From contig JAPPFP010000015.1 of NCBI GenBank assembly GCA_028877275.1, forward strand, positions 1 to 33,680: 33,680 bases of DNA, in the 5' to 3' direction. Each line of letters opens with the position of its first letter. The stretch's first letter is position 1. The DNA comes from Acidobacteriota bacterium. Its GTDB lineage: Bacteria > Acidobacteriota > Thermoanaerobaculia > Multivoradales > Multivoraceae. The notes beneath the pieces are model-generated. The model saw only the letters and a list, made by a program, of their open reading frames with translations, was not told the origin of the DNA and did not search any database. Shown one piece after another: positions 6,523 to 14,915 of the stretch. Made by a program: the position numbers and the translations under genes.

Positions 6523-9224
6523 TGGAAGTAGCCCGGGATGTGCTGCACCTTGACGCCCCTTCTGCCGAGAGCGCGGGGGTTCTTCAGCTTGACCTCGACC
6601 TTGCGGAAGGTGTTGCCCTCGCCCTCGGGCGACTCGAAGACGAGCACGTACTGGGAGCGGACCTCGGTCTCGATCCGCTTGTAGACCCGCGGCAGCTCGG
6701 ACGCCCCGGTAATGAAGAAGCAGCGGCCGCCGGTCTCGTTGCAGAGCTGCTGCAGCCGGCCGCGGAACAGCAGCTCGCGCTGGCCGATGTCGATGCCGAT
6801 GCTGTAGATCGCCACCTGGGAGCGGCGCGCGAACTCCAGCACGTCGTCGAAGCGGTACTCGCTGCTGGAGTCGCCGCCGTCGGTGAGCAGGATCAGCGCC
6901 CGTTTGCCGCGCAGTCCGCCGAAGTAGTAGAGGGAGTAGAGGATGCTGTCGTAGAGCGCGGTCTCGCCCTCCGCGACGAGGTCGGCGAGGCCGCCGGCCA
7001 ACGCCTCCTTCGAGCCGGTGAAGCCGACGGCCAGTTCGGGCCGGTCGTTGAAGGTGATCAGGCAGGCGCGATCGTGCGGCCCGAGGACGAGTTCGAAGAA
7101 GTGGAGCGCCGCCTCCTCCGCCGCCTCGAGCCGCTGGTCCATCGACATCGAGGTGTCGAACAGGATGCCGGCGTGGATGGGCTGGTTGGCGGCGTTGTCG
7201 AACCGCTGCAGGACCTGGCGCTCTCCGTCGACGAAGACCTCGAAGTCGGACTCGACCAGCCCGGAGACGAACGTGCCCGAGCGGTCGGTGACGGACGTGT
7301 AGAGCTCGACCAGGGCGACCTCGACCTCCTCGACCAGGTTGCGCGAATTGACGAAGACGAGGTCCTCGGCCCAGGCTCCGGTCTCGAGGTAGGCCACCGC
7401 GCGAACGTAGGAGAGAGGCTCGGCCGGATCGATCCCGATCGGCTGCTCGAACGGCGCCTGGTAGAGCGTGGCGGTGCGGGTGTCGTTCAGGAAGAACTCG
7501 ACCCGGTCGAGCCGCTCGTGGCGGGGCGCTTCCACCTCGGCCACCGCGCGCACGCTGCTGGTGTGGGTGGCGCCGCGCTGCGGCGAGGTCAGGCGGACCG
7601 TGAACCGGTGCGGCCCCGAGTTGAGCGTCACCTCGTCCGTGGCCAGAAGGCCGCCCTGCCCGTCGTAGGCGTCGACCCGCAGTGAGTGGGCCCGGGGCGC
7701 GGCGCCGACGTCGATCTCGACCTGGTAGGGCGGCCGCCGCTTGCTGATCAGTTCGCGGCCGTCGAGCGAGAAGGCCAGGTGGTGGATGTCCGGCCCGTCG
7801 GCGTCGGCGCCGATGCGGACCCGGCCGGTGATCAGGCGCTCCGGCAGCGCGTGGATGCGGACGGTGTGCTCGTCCGGCGAGTCGACGAAGCGGGGACTGA
7901 CGGAGTTCGCTTCGGCGAGCCAGTCGGGGATGACGGGATCGGCCCCACTGGGTGCGCGGGTCTTCTGACCCGCTGCCGCCGCAGGCGGCGGAGAAACGTC
8001 GCCGGCTTCGCCGGCGGCTGCTTTCTCCGGCCTGCGCCGCTCCGCGTCTCCGGCCGGTGGCGGGTCAGAAGACCCGCGCACCCAGTGGAGGTCTTCGGCG
8101 TCACCTCTCGCTACCAGCGGCACCTCGATCTCCGCACTGCCCCCGAAGAACCGGTCCGCCTCCAGCTCCCGCACCTTCACCACCAGCCGGTAGGGACCCG
8201 GCCGCAGGTAACGCTGCGTGACCAGCGGGATCGACGCCTCCTCACCGCCGACCGCCCGCGCCCGCGGCTCGAAGCGGTAGCGGAAGCTCTCGAACAGCTC
8301 GCCCCGGCGCAGCACCTCGCCGTCGAGCACGAAGCGCCGCGCTTCGTCTCCCGGTTCCGGCAGGTGCGCCGGGTCGATCCCGACGATCGCCTGCACCACG
8401 GTGCGGCTGCCGCGGCGGCCCGGGTAGCGGAGCGTGATCTCGGCCGGCAGCGCTTCCGCGCCGTCGGGCGTTGCCGTGCTGCGGTCGAGGAAGGCGAGCG
8501 CCCACTCGTCGTTGGCCCGGCCGGGTTCGGGCGCCTCGGCGCCCATCGCCTGCCAGTCGAGCGCCAGACCGAACGCGCTCAGCAGGTCGCCGCCGCGCGA
8601 GCACCGGCGGTTGATCTCCCGGAGCTGGGCGTCCCGGTCGGTCGAAACCGTGGCGAAGGCCAGCAGCGAGGAGAAGCCGTCGGAGGCCTTCCACAGACGG
8701 AAGCCGCCGCCCTGGCGGAGGAAGATGAGGTAGAACTCGCCGCGCACGGCCGGGCTGTGCGGGTAGTGCCAGACCTCGAGGGTGCGCAGCAGGTCGCACG
8801 TGGTGCGGAAGGTGCGTAGCGGCTCGCCGTGCAGCAGGAGCGACTCGAAGCGGTCGTCCCGGGCGTCGCCGAAGCGCTCCACGGCGGTTTCGACCGTCTG
8901 CTCGAAGCGCTCCCGGAACTCGTTCTGCGGCGTCTCCGGATAGGGGTCGCGGACGGCCCAGAAGCGCTGCACGAAGGCGTCGCGCTGGTAGGCGTGCCGG
9001 AGTTCGCCGAAGACGCGGCGCTCCGTGTCGGAGAGGATCGGGTCGACGGTGTCGAGGAAGTCGGCGTGGCGGCGGTCGAGGGGGGCCTGGGCTGCTGTGG
9101 CAGTAGTTGTGAGTAGGAGGAGGAGAAGGACACGGGCTCGCCGCTTCGCGGCATCGCATTTTTGCCGGCCAGAAGGCCGGCGCACCGACAAACGCACCGA
9201 CACCACCGACACTCCCCACCTCAC
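6519..9224 (-). CDS. GWxTD and VWFA-related domain exported protein (copy B)
   Basis: A 901-residue paralogue of the gene just upstream. After a signal-peptide-like core (VLLLLLLTTTATAAQA, residues 32-47) comes the GWxTD region, about 50-230, with FWAVRDPYPETPQNEFRERF. A linker and two beta-sandwich-like segments follow. The C-terminal VWFA-related Acidobacterial domain spans about 680-870, with MIDAS residues DTSMS (D690-S694) and later LILLTDGGD. Members bind divalent metal and are thought to mediate protein contacts outside the cytoplasm. The GTG at 9224 overlaps the upstream stop as GTGA; GTG or TTG codons at 9212, 9206, 9203, 9197, 9191 and 9185 are alternatives. The codons before the hydrophobic core come from a REP-like repeat, whose tail supplies the basic AAKRRAR segment. 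A second, nested repeat adds about 48 residues (379-427) that are absent from copy A. Confidence 0.85.
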   Translation of the reverse strand: MRWGVSVVSVRLSVRRPSGRQKCDAAKRRARVLLLLLLTTTATAAQAPLDRRHADFLDTVDPILSDTERRVFGELRHAYQRDAFVQRFWAVRDPYPETPQNEFRERFEQTVETAVERFGDARDDRFESLLLHGEPLRTFRTTCDLLRTLEVWHYPHSPAVRGEFYLIFLRQGGGFRLWKASDGFSSLLAFATVSTDRDAQLREINRRCSRGGDLLSAFGLALDWQAMGAEAPEPGRANDEWALAFLDRSTATPDGAEALPAEITLRYPGRRGSRTVVQAIVGIDPAHLPEPGDEARRFVLDGEVLRRGELFESFRYRFEPRARAVGGEEASIPLVTQRYLRPGPYRLVVKVRELEADRFFGGSAEIEVPLVARGDAEDLHWVRGSSDPPPAGDAERRRPEKAAAGEAGDVSPPPAAAAGQKTRAPSGADPVIPDWLAEANSVSPRFVDSPDEHTVRIHALPERLITGRVRIGADADGPDIHHLAFSLDGRELISKRRPPYQVEIDVGAAPRAHSLRVDAYDGQGGLLATDEVTLNSGPHRFTVRLTSPQRGATHTSSVRAVAEVEAPRHERLDRVEFFLNDTRTATLYQAPFEQPIGIDPAEPLSYVRAVAYLETGAWAEDLVFVNSRNLVEEVEVALVELYTSVTDRSGTFVSGLVESDFEVFVDGERQVLQRFDNAANQPIHAGILFDTSMSMDQRLEAAEEAALHFFELVLGPHDRACLITFNDRPELAVGFTGSKEALAGGLADLVAEGETALYDSILYSLYYFGGLRGKRALILLTDGGDSSSEYRFDDVLEFARRSQVAIYSIGIDIGQRELLFRGRLQQLCNETGGRCFFITGASELPRVYKRIETEVRSQYVLVFESPEGEGNTFRKVEVKLKNPRALGRRGVKVQHIPGYFQ
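7945..8088. repeat. Nested inverted pair of REP-like repeats inside a coding region
   Basis: Two version-1 repeats face each other with perfect 29-bp outer arms (7945-7973 and 8060-8088), each containing GCGGGTC-TTCT-GACCCGC or its reverse. Further inside lie GGAGAAA (7990-7996) pairing with TTTCTCC (8022-8028) and the central hairpin GCCGGC-TTC-GCCGGC (8001-8015). The whole is 144 bases, a multiple of three, without a stop in the VWA frame. It encodes a Pro/Ala/Arg-rich segment between the GWxTD part and the following domains. The arrangement resembles bacterial interspersed mosaic (paired REP) elements or a small non-autonomous mobile element. Confidence 0.85.
9133..9190 (-). repeat. REP-like two-hairpin repeat, stem version 2, at the start of VWA gene B
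   Basis: The 27-base head and 20-base tail are the same as in the copy at 6450-6508, with an 11-base linker (here ending in A5 on the minus strand). It is read in a different frame from the maf copy and still has no stop, encoding SVRRPSGRQ and then AAKRRAR. The head motif TGTCGGTG is additionally repeated at 9195-9202 and 9204-9211, giving three close copies just after the stop of the upstream gene. Confidence 0.85.
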
Positions 9225-11797
9225 GGGTAGTACCCCTTCAACGTCCGGATCGAGACGCCCGGCACCGTGGCGTCGGCCTCGATCTCCCGGAAGCGGCGGT
9301 TGCCGCTGGTGTTCGTCGACTGGTAGGTGATCAGGTAGCGGGAGCGCAGCTCGCCGAGGATGCGGCCGTAGACGCCGGCGAGTTCGGCGACTTCGGCGAT
9401 GAAGAAGGCGCGGCCGCCGGTCTGGTTGGCGAGCCGGGAGAGGGCGCGCCGGGCCGGCCCGGACTGCTTGCCGAGGCCGATCGCGTAGACGGCGACGCCG
9501 GAGCGCTGGGCGTACTCGAGCGCCTGGTCGAAGCTGAAGCGGCTGCTCTCGTCCTTGCCGTCCGAGAGCAGCAGCAGCGCGCGCTGGCCCTTGATGCCGT
9601 TCAGGTAGTAGAGGCCGAAGACGATCGCGTCGTAGAGCGCGGTGCCGCGCTCGGCCTTGAGCCCGGCCAGCGAGCCGGCCAGGGCGCCCGTGTCGTTCGT
9701 GAAGTCCGAGGCCAGGTACGGGTGGTCGTTGAACGTGACGAGCGCCGCCCGGTCGCGGGGCGTGATCTCCGTCTGGAACAGGTCGAGCGCGGCCTCGCGG
9801 GCGACGCCGAGACGGTCGACCATGGAGGCGGAGACGTCGAGCATGACCTGGACGTGCACGGGCAGGTCGGTCACCCGCTGGAAGCGGAGGATCTCCTGCG
9901 GCGCCCCGTCCTCGAGGATCCGCACCTGGTCGGCGCGCAGCTCGTCGTACGGCCGGCCCGAGCGGTGGAGCGCGGTGGCGTAGAGCTCGACGTACTGGAT
10001 GTCGACGATCTCCAGGTAGTCGGGCGCGTTCACGTAGACGACGGCGTCGGTCGAGTTGCCGTCGACGAGGTAGGCGGCGGCGCGCAGGTAGGTGATCGCG
10101 TCGCCGGGCGGGAGTTCGACGAGTTGACTCCAGGGCTCCTGGTACAGGGTGGCGACCGGCTCGTCGTTCAGGTGGAGCTCGAGGCGCTCCACGAGGCTGC
10201 CGTCCGGCACCTGGAGGTCGATCTCGACGTGGACCTCGTCGTCGTAGCGGACGCCCTCGCGGGGCTCGGAGAAGCGGAGCGCGAAGCGGTTGCGGCCGGC
10301 GTTGAGCGAGATCTCGTCGGAAGCGATCTCGGAACCGTCGCCGTCGTGCGCGGTGGCGCGCAGGACGTGGACCCGGGGCGTCGAGCCGAGGTCGAGCTCG
10401 ACCGAGAAGGGCGCCCGCCGCTTGCGGGCGACTTCGCCGCCGTCGAGCCAGAAGCGCATCTCGGCGATGTCGCCGGTAGCGAGCGTGTCGAAGCGGACGA
10501 GGCCCGTCTGGAGTTCGCCGGCCGGCTCGACGAGCTGCACGGTCGGCACGTCGCTGGTGAGCACCGCTTCCGCCCGGTCGATGATCTTCTGCACCGCCGG
10601 GTCGAGCTGGCGCGCGGTGTGCGCTTCGAGCGCCGGCACCTCGAGCGGCTGCTCCAGGCGGGCGAAGCGGCCGCCGTTCAGGTCCTCGATCTTCAGCACG
10701 AGGCGGTAGTCGCCCGGTCGCAGCCGGCGCTCGAAGGAGAGCAGGATGGGCGGTTCGCCGTCACCGCCGCCCGGCGCGGCGTCGCCGCCGGCCCCCTGGG
10801 GCAGGTCGAACTTGTAGCGGAAGTTCTCGAACAGGTCCTCGCCGCGCAGCACCTCGCCGGTCAGAAAGAAGTTGTAGCTCGACTGGCCGCCGAGCGTGTC
10901 GCGCTGCGCCGAGGCCGGATCGACCTCGACCAGCGCCTCGACCACGGTCCGCGCCTGGTAGCGGGCCGGGAAGCGCACGTCGAGCGTCGCCTCCAGCGGC
11001 TCGGCGTCGAGCGGAACGTCGGTCGTGTAGGCCTCGAAGGTCAGCGTCCACTCCGCCGACGGTGCTTCGGGTGCCGCCTCCAGCCGCGAGATCAGGGTGG
11101 CGAACTCCAGGCCGTTGCTGCGCGTCAGCCAGTTGATCGCGGCCGCGGCGACCTCGCCGTCCCTGCAACTCTGGATGTCACCGAACGCCGCCTGGGCGCT
11201 GACCCCGAAGTCGAGCAGGCGCTCGATACCGTCCGAAGGGTGCCAGAGCTCGTAGTGCTGCTGGTTGCCGCGCCGGTAGAAGAGCAGGAAGAACTCGTGG
11301 CCCACCCGGTCGCTGTGGCTGTAGAACCAGATCTCGATCGGCCAGGTCACCATCGTGCACTGGAACCTGATGCGCCCGGACGGCTCCCCGTTCAGCAGCA
11401 GCATCCGCGCGCGGTCGGATCGGGGACCCTCGAACTCCCGTTCCACGTAGAGCAGCCGCTCTTCCCAGCGAGCCCGGAGTTCGTTGCGGGGGGTGTCCGG
11501 ATACGGGTCGCGGATCCGCCAGAAGCGCTCGATCCAGGCCCGCCGCTGGTAGTCCTGGCTGACTTCGAGGAACGCCTCGCGCTCGGCGTCGGAGATCAGA
11601 AAGTGGACGTTGGAGAGGAACTCCCTGAACTCGAGGGGCAGCGCCTCTTCGGCCGCGGCGAGGGCGGCCCGGCGCTCGCGGCGTTCCTTGCGGGTCTCGT
11701 TGCGTTGTTCCTGGGCGGCTGCGGAAACGACGGCGGGCAGGAGCATCCCCGCGGCCAGGGCGAGGGCGAGGGCTCGGCGTGCGGGTCGTTCAGGCAA
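9221..11797 (-). CDS. GWxTD and VWFA-related domain exported protein (copy A)
   Basis: An 858-residue protein and the first gene of a three-gene operon. It has a signal peptide (ARRALALALAAGMLLPAVVSAAAQ). The GWxTD region spans about 50-240, with FWRIRDPYPDTPRNELRARW and WFYSHSDRVGHEFFLLFYRR. Beta-rich middle segments follow, then the VWFA-related Acidobacterial domain (about 645-850) with MIDAS DVSAS (D654) and LLLLSDGKDESS. The start is TTG at 11797, supported by GAGGA seven bases upstream and by the signal peptide that begins there. The next ATG would remove half of that peptide. The domain order is the same as in copy B, so this is a tandem duplication. The partner or ligand is unknown. 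Confidence 0.85.
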   Translation of the reverse strand: MPERPARRALALALAAGMLLPAVVSAAAQEQRNETRKERRERRAALAAAEEALPLEFREFLSNVHFLISDAEREAFLEVSQDYQRRAWIERFWRIRDPYPDTPRNELRARWEERLLYVEREFEGPRSDRARMLLLNGEPSGRIRFQCTMVTWPIEIWFYSHSDRVGHEFFLLFYRRGNQQHYELWHPSDGIERLLDFGVSAQAAFGDIQSCRDGEVAAAAINWLTRSNGLEFATLISRLEAAPEAPSAEWTLTFEAYTTDVPLDAEPLEATLDVRFPARYQARTVVEALVEVDPASAQRDTLGGQSSYNFFLTGEVLRGEDLFENFRYKFDLPQGAGGDAAPGGGDGEPPILLSFERRLRPGDYRLVLKIEDLNGGRFARLEQPLEVPALEAHTARQLDPAVQKIIDRAEAVLTSDVPTVQLVEPAGELQTGLVRFDTLATGDIAEMRFWLDGGEVARKRRAPFSVELDLGSTPRVHVLRATAHDGDGSEIASDEISLNAGRNRFALRFSEPREGVRYDDEVHVEIDLQVPDGSLVERLELHLNDEPVATLYQEPWSQLVELPPGDAITYLRAAAYLVDGNSTDAVVYVNAPDYLEIVDIQYVELYATALHRSGRPYDELRADQVRILEDGAPQEILRFQRVTDLPVHVQVMLDVSASMVDRLGVAREAALDLFQTEITPRDRAALVTFNDHPYLASDFTNDTGALAGSLAGLKAERGTALYDAIVFGLYYLNGIKGQRALLLLSDGKDESSRFSFDQALEYAQRSGVAVYAIGLGKQSGPARRALSRLANQTGGRAFFIAEVAELAGVYGRILGELRSRYLITYQSTNTSGNRRFREIEADATVPGVSIRTLKGYYP

Positions 11798-11860
11798 CGG
11801 AGGTTCCTCGTTTGAGGCGCGGTAGCGTGATCATCAAGAGTATCGCCGGGTGCACGTCCG

Positions 11861-11902
11861 CTGGGTGCGCGGGTCTTCTGACCCGCTGCCGCCGCAGGCG
11901 GC
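11861..11902 (+). repeat. REP-like two-hairpin repeat, stem version 1, in a divergent intergenic region
   Basis: CTGGGTGC, hairpin GCGGGTC-TTCT-GACCCGC, then hairpin GCCGCC-GCA-GGCGGC. It lies between the divergent VWA gene A and the cysteine desulfurase gene, upstream of both starts. It is identical in layout to the left half of the nested pair at 7948-7989. Confidence 0.85.
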
Positions 11903-11950
11903 CAGCAAACGCCGGGCGAAGCCCGTCCACAGCCGTAGAATCGGGCCGCC

Positions 11951-13114
11951 ATGCCCGACGCGCCCGTCTACCTCGACCACAACGCGACGACCCCGCTGGA
12001 TCCACGGGTCGCCGAGGCGATGCTGCCCTGGCTGGGCGGCCGGCACGGCAATCCGTCCTCGGTCCACTCCTTCGGGCGGGCGGCGCGGGCGGCGGTGGAG
12101 CAGGCGCGCGAACAGGTCGCGGAGCTGATCGGGGCGGCTGCGCCGGAGGTCGCGTTCATGGCATCGGGGACGGAGGCGAACAACGCGGTGCTCCTGTCCG
12201 TCTTCGAGGACGGCGCCGGCGGGCACCTGGTCATCACGGAGCTGGAGCACCCGTCGATCCAGCGCGCGGCGGAGCGGCTCGAGAACTCGGGCGTCGAGGT
12301 GACCCGGCTCCGGCCGGGGGCGGACGGCGTGGTCGAGGCGGCCGCGGTGGCGGACGCCCTGCGTCCCGACACCCGCCTCGCCTGCCTGATGCTGGCGAAC
12401 AACGAGCTCGGCACGCTGCAGCCGGTGGCGGAGGCGGCGGACGCCTGCCGGGAGCGCGGCGTGCCGCTGCTCTGCGACGCGGTGCAGGCGGCGGGCAAGC
12501 ACGCGGTCGACGTGACCTCCCTCGGCGCCGACTACCTGGTCGTGGCGGCGCACAAGTTCAACGGTCCGGTCGGGGCCGCGGCGCTGCGGGTCCGCGCGGG
12601 CGCCGGTTTCGAACCGCTGATCCTCGGGGGCGGCCAGGAGCGGCAGCGGCGCGCCGGCACGGAGAACGTGGCGGCTCTGGTCGGCTTCGGGGCCTGTGCC
12701 GCTCTGGCGTCAAGCGAACTTGACCACCGGATCGAGCGCCTGAGCCGCCTGCGCGACGGCCTGGAGGCCGGGTTGGACGGCATCTCCGACGCCCGTCTCC
12801 ATTGCGCGTCATCGCCCCGGCTGCCGCACACGACTCATGTCGCGTTTCCGGGGTTGGTCGGCGAGGAGCTGGTCGTCCGCCTCGATCTGGCCGGCTTCGC
12901 GGTGTCGACCGGGGCCGCGTGCGCCTCCGGCGTGGTCGAACCGAGCCGGACCCTGCTGGCGATGGGAGTGTCGCCGGAGGAGGCGATCGCGTCTGTCCGG
13001 ATCAGCCTGGGAACGTCGAACGACGAGGCCGAGATCGACCGCTTCCTGCCCGTGCTGGCGCGCGAGGTCGAGGCGCTGCGGGCGCTTTCCGCCGAACCGG
13101 TGGCGGCGCGATGA
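11951..13114 (+). CDS. Cysteine desulfurase (NifS/IscS class)
   Basis: A PLP enzyme that removes sulfur from L-cysteine and carries it as a persulfide for tRNA thiolation and Fe-S cluster assembly. Signatures are YLDHNATTPLDPRV at the start, SGTEANN near 70-76, ELEHPS, the PLP lysine in AAHKFNGP (K202), and the mobile catalytic cysteine in STGAACASG (C324). At 387 residues the length fits class I enzymes. ATG at 11951 is the start. The gene overlaps mnmA by four bases (ATGA), placing donor and acceptor of the sulfur relay in one transcript. Whether it also serves Fe-S assembly cannot be told, because no scaffold gene is nearby. Confidence 0.93.
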   Translation: MPDAPVYLDHNATTPLDPRVAEAMLPWLGGRHGNPSSVHSFGRAARAAVEQAREQVAELIGAAAPEVAFMASGTEANNAVLLSVFEDGAGGHLVITELEHPSIQRAAERLENSGVEVTRLRPGADGVVEAAAVADALRPDTRLACLMLANNELGTLQPVAEAADACRERGVPLLCDAVQAAGKHAVDVTSLGADYLVVAAHKFNGPVGAAALRVRAGAGFEPLILGGGQERQRRAGTENVAALVGFGACAALASSELDHRIERLSRLRDGLEAGLDGISDARLHCASSPRLPHTTHVAFPGLVGEELVVRLDLAGFAVSTGAACASGVVEPSRTLLAMGVSPEEAIASVRISLGTSNDEAEIDRFLPVLAREVEALRALSAEPVAAR

Positions 13115-14184
13115 CGTCCACCGCCGTTGCCATGAGCGGCGGCCTCGACTCGTCCGTGGCGGCGCTCCTCCTGGAACGGCAGGGGGCGCCGGTCGTCGGA
13201 CTCTCCATGCTGCTCTGGGACCGCTCGGAGCAGGTTCGTCACGGGCGCTGCTGCGGCTCGCTCGATCTCGGCGACGCCCGCCGGGTCGCCGAGCAGATCG
13301 GCCTCCCGCACTACACGCTGCGCATGGATGGCGAGTTTCGCCGGCACGTCGTCGACCCCTTCGTCGACAGCTACGTCGGCGGTCGCACCCCCAGTCCCTG
13401 CATCTCCTGCAACACGGAGATCAAGTTCGAGGCCTTCTGGGAGCGGGCCCGACGGCTCGGCGCGGGGCGCATCGCCACCGGCCACTATGCCCGCGTCCGC
13501 CGGGGCGGCGACGGGCTGTACGAGCTGCACACCGCCATCGACGAGTCGAAGGATCAGAGCTACTTTCTGTTCGAGCTGACTCAGGAGCAGCTCGCCCGCG
13601 CCGTGTTCCCGTTGGGCGAGCTGACGAAGACGGAAGTACGCGAGCTGGCCCGCGAGGCCGGTCTGGCTGTCGCCGAGAAGGGCGAGAGCATGGAGATCTG
13701 CTTCGTCGACCGGGGCGTGCAGGAGTTCATCGAGGACGAGCGGCCGGAGCTGCCGCGGGTGCCCGCCCGGGTGACGACGGCCGGCGGCGAGGAGCTGGGG
13801 GAAGGAGCGCCGACCTACCGCTACACGGTCGGGCAGCGGCGCGGTCTGGGGGTCGCCGCCGGCCGCCGGCTCTACGTGCTCGACGTGCAGCCGGAAGCGA
13901 ACCGCGTCGTCGTCGGCGACCGCGACGAGCTGCTGGCGCCCGGCCTGGTCGGTCGCGGCCTGCACTGGATCGCCGGCGAGCCGCCCGGCGACGGTGTCGG
14001 GATGCAGGTCCGCATCCGGTCGCGTCATCCCGGCGTCGCGGCGACGGTCGAGAACGGCCGGGACGCTTCCTGCCGCGTCGAGTTCAGCGAACCCCAGGCC
14101 GGCGTGGCGCCCGGCCAGGCGGCCGTGTTCTACCGCGGCACCCAGGTGCTGGGCGGCTGCTGGATCGAAAGGGCGCTGCGGTAG
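13111..14184 (+). CDS. mnmA: tRNA-specific 2-thiouridylase MnmA
   Basis: Adds sulfur at C2 of the wobble uridine (U34) of tRNA-Lys, -Glu and -Gln, using ATP activation. The PP-loop reads AMSGGLDSSVAALL (residues 8-20; the usual Val is Leu here). The two catalytic cysteines are visible as CISCNTEIKF (C100) and GESMEICFVD (C197). YTVGQRRGLG and the C-terminal beta-barrel are also present. At 357 residues the length is normal. The ATG at 13111 overlaps the stop of the desulfurase gene; the longer upstream open frame has no family similarity. Its stop codon lies inside a perfect inverted repeat shared with the end of rsmI. Confidence 0.95.
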   Translation: MTSTAVAMSGGLDSSVAALLLERQGAPVVGLSMLLWDRSEQVRHGRCCGSLDLGDARRVAEQIGLPHYTLRMDGEFRRHVVDPFVDSYVGGRTPSPCISCNTEIKFEAFWERARRLGAGRIATGHYARVRRGGDGLYELHTAIDESKDQSYFLFELTQEQLARAVFPLGELTKTEVRELAREAGLAVAEKGESMEICFVDRGVQEFIEDERPELPRVPARVTTAGGEELGEGAPTYRYTVGQRRGLGVAAGRRLYVLDVQPEANRVVVGDRDELLAPGLVGRGLHWIAGEPPGDGVGMQVRIRSRHPGVAATVENGRDASCRVEFSEPQAGVAPGQAAVFYRGTQVLGGCWIERALR

Positions 14185-14202
14185 TCGTCAGCCGACGACT
14201 AC
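14181..14202. terminator. Inverted repeat spanning both stop codons of convergent mnmA and rsmI
   Basis: Perfect 9-bp arms GTAGTCGTC (14181-14189) and GACGACTAC (14194-14202) with loop AGCC. The TAG stop of mnmA (14182-14184) and the TAG stop of rsmI (14201-14199 on the other strand) occupy mirror positions in the arms. It probably acts as a bidirectional 3'-end hairpin. There is no T-run, so intrinsic termination is not assured. Confidence 0.55.
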
Positions 14203-14915
14203 CTCCCCGCGACCACGACCGTCACCTCTCCCCGCAGCTTGCCGCGCTCCGCGACCTGGGCGGCGACCTCGGCCAGCGAGCCGCGCAGGACCTCCTCGTG
14301 CAGCTTCGTCAGTTCGCGGGCCACGGCCGCCTGGCGCGCCTCGCCGAAGACGGCCGCGGCGTCCGCGAGCGAAGCGGCGGCGCGCTGCGGCGACTCGAAG
14401 AAGACGACGGTGTGCGCGAGTTCCGCGTGGGCCTCGAAGAAGCGCCGGCGCTTCCCCTGTTTAGGCGGCGGGAAGCCGAGGAAGGTGAAGGGATAGGGCG
14501 GCAGGCCGGAGACGACGAGCGCGGCCAGGATCGCCGACGGACCGGGCAGCGCCTCGACGGCGATGTTCTTCGCCACGGCGGCGCGGGCGAGCCGGAAGCC
14601 CGGGTCGGAGACGAGCGGGGTGCCGGCGTCGGAGACCAGCGCCACGGCGTCTCCCTGCTCGAGCCGCTCGAGCACGCGGCCGATCTGCCGGTCCTCGTTG
14701 TGATCGTGGAGCGGCAGCAGTGGCGGCCGCCGGTCCTTGCCGCTCGCTCCGAGGCTCTGGAACAACCGGCCGGTGCGGCGGGTGTCCTCGCAGGCGATCA
14801 GGTCGGCGGAGAGCAGCGCCTCGCGGGCGCGCGGCGAGAGATCCGCCAGGTTGCCGATCGGCGTGGCGACGATGCGCAGCCGGCCGGCGACCGACGCCGG
14901 CTCGTCGCCGCTCAC
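14199..14915 (-). CDS. rsmI: 16S rRNA (cytidine-1402-2'-O)-methyltransferase RsmI
   Basis: Methylates the ribose of C1402 in the 16S rRNA decoding centre using SAM (SpoU-unrelated, tetrapyrrole-methylase-like fold). Signatures are LRIVATPIGNLADLSPRA at the N-terminus, ACEDTRRTGRLF, LVSDAGTPLVSDPG, ALPGPSAILAALVVSGLP and VFFESPQR. At 238 residues it is a little shorter than many homologues because the C-terminal extension is missing. The start is GTG at 14915, overlapping the stop of the transglycosylase gene as GTGA. The frame stays open far upstream, but only as a shadow of that gene. Confidence 0.93.
   Translation of the reverse strand: MSGDEPASVAGRLRIVATPIGNLADLSPRAREALLSADLIACEDTRRTGRLFQSLGASGKDRRPPLLPLHDHNEDRQIGRVLERLEQGDAVALVSDAGTPLVSDPGFRLARAAVAKNIAVEALPGPSAILAALVVSGLPPYPFTFLGFPPPKQGKRRRFFEAHAELAHTVVFFESPQRAAASLADAAAVFGEARQAAVARELTKLHEEVLRGSLAEVAAQVAERGKLRGEVTVVVAGR

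Noticed and set aside
7945..8088. CRISPR array
   Set aside because: There are only two inverted copies without regularly spaced spacers, and no cas gene is present.
9722..11815. A 697-codon open frame antisense to GWxTD-VWA gene A
   Set aside because: Repetitive Val/Asp/Glu/Arg composition typical of the antisense of a high-GC gene; no recognisable motif.
12802..13110. Upstream extension of the mnmA frame
   Set aside because: It lies inside the cysteine desulfurase gene and lacks similarity; the ATG at 13111 overlaps the desulfurase stop as expected.
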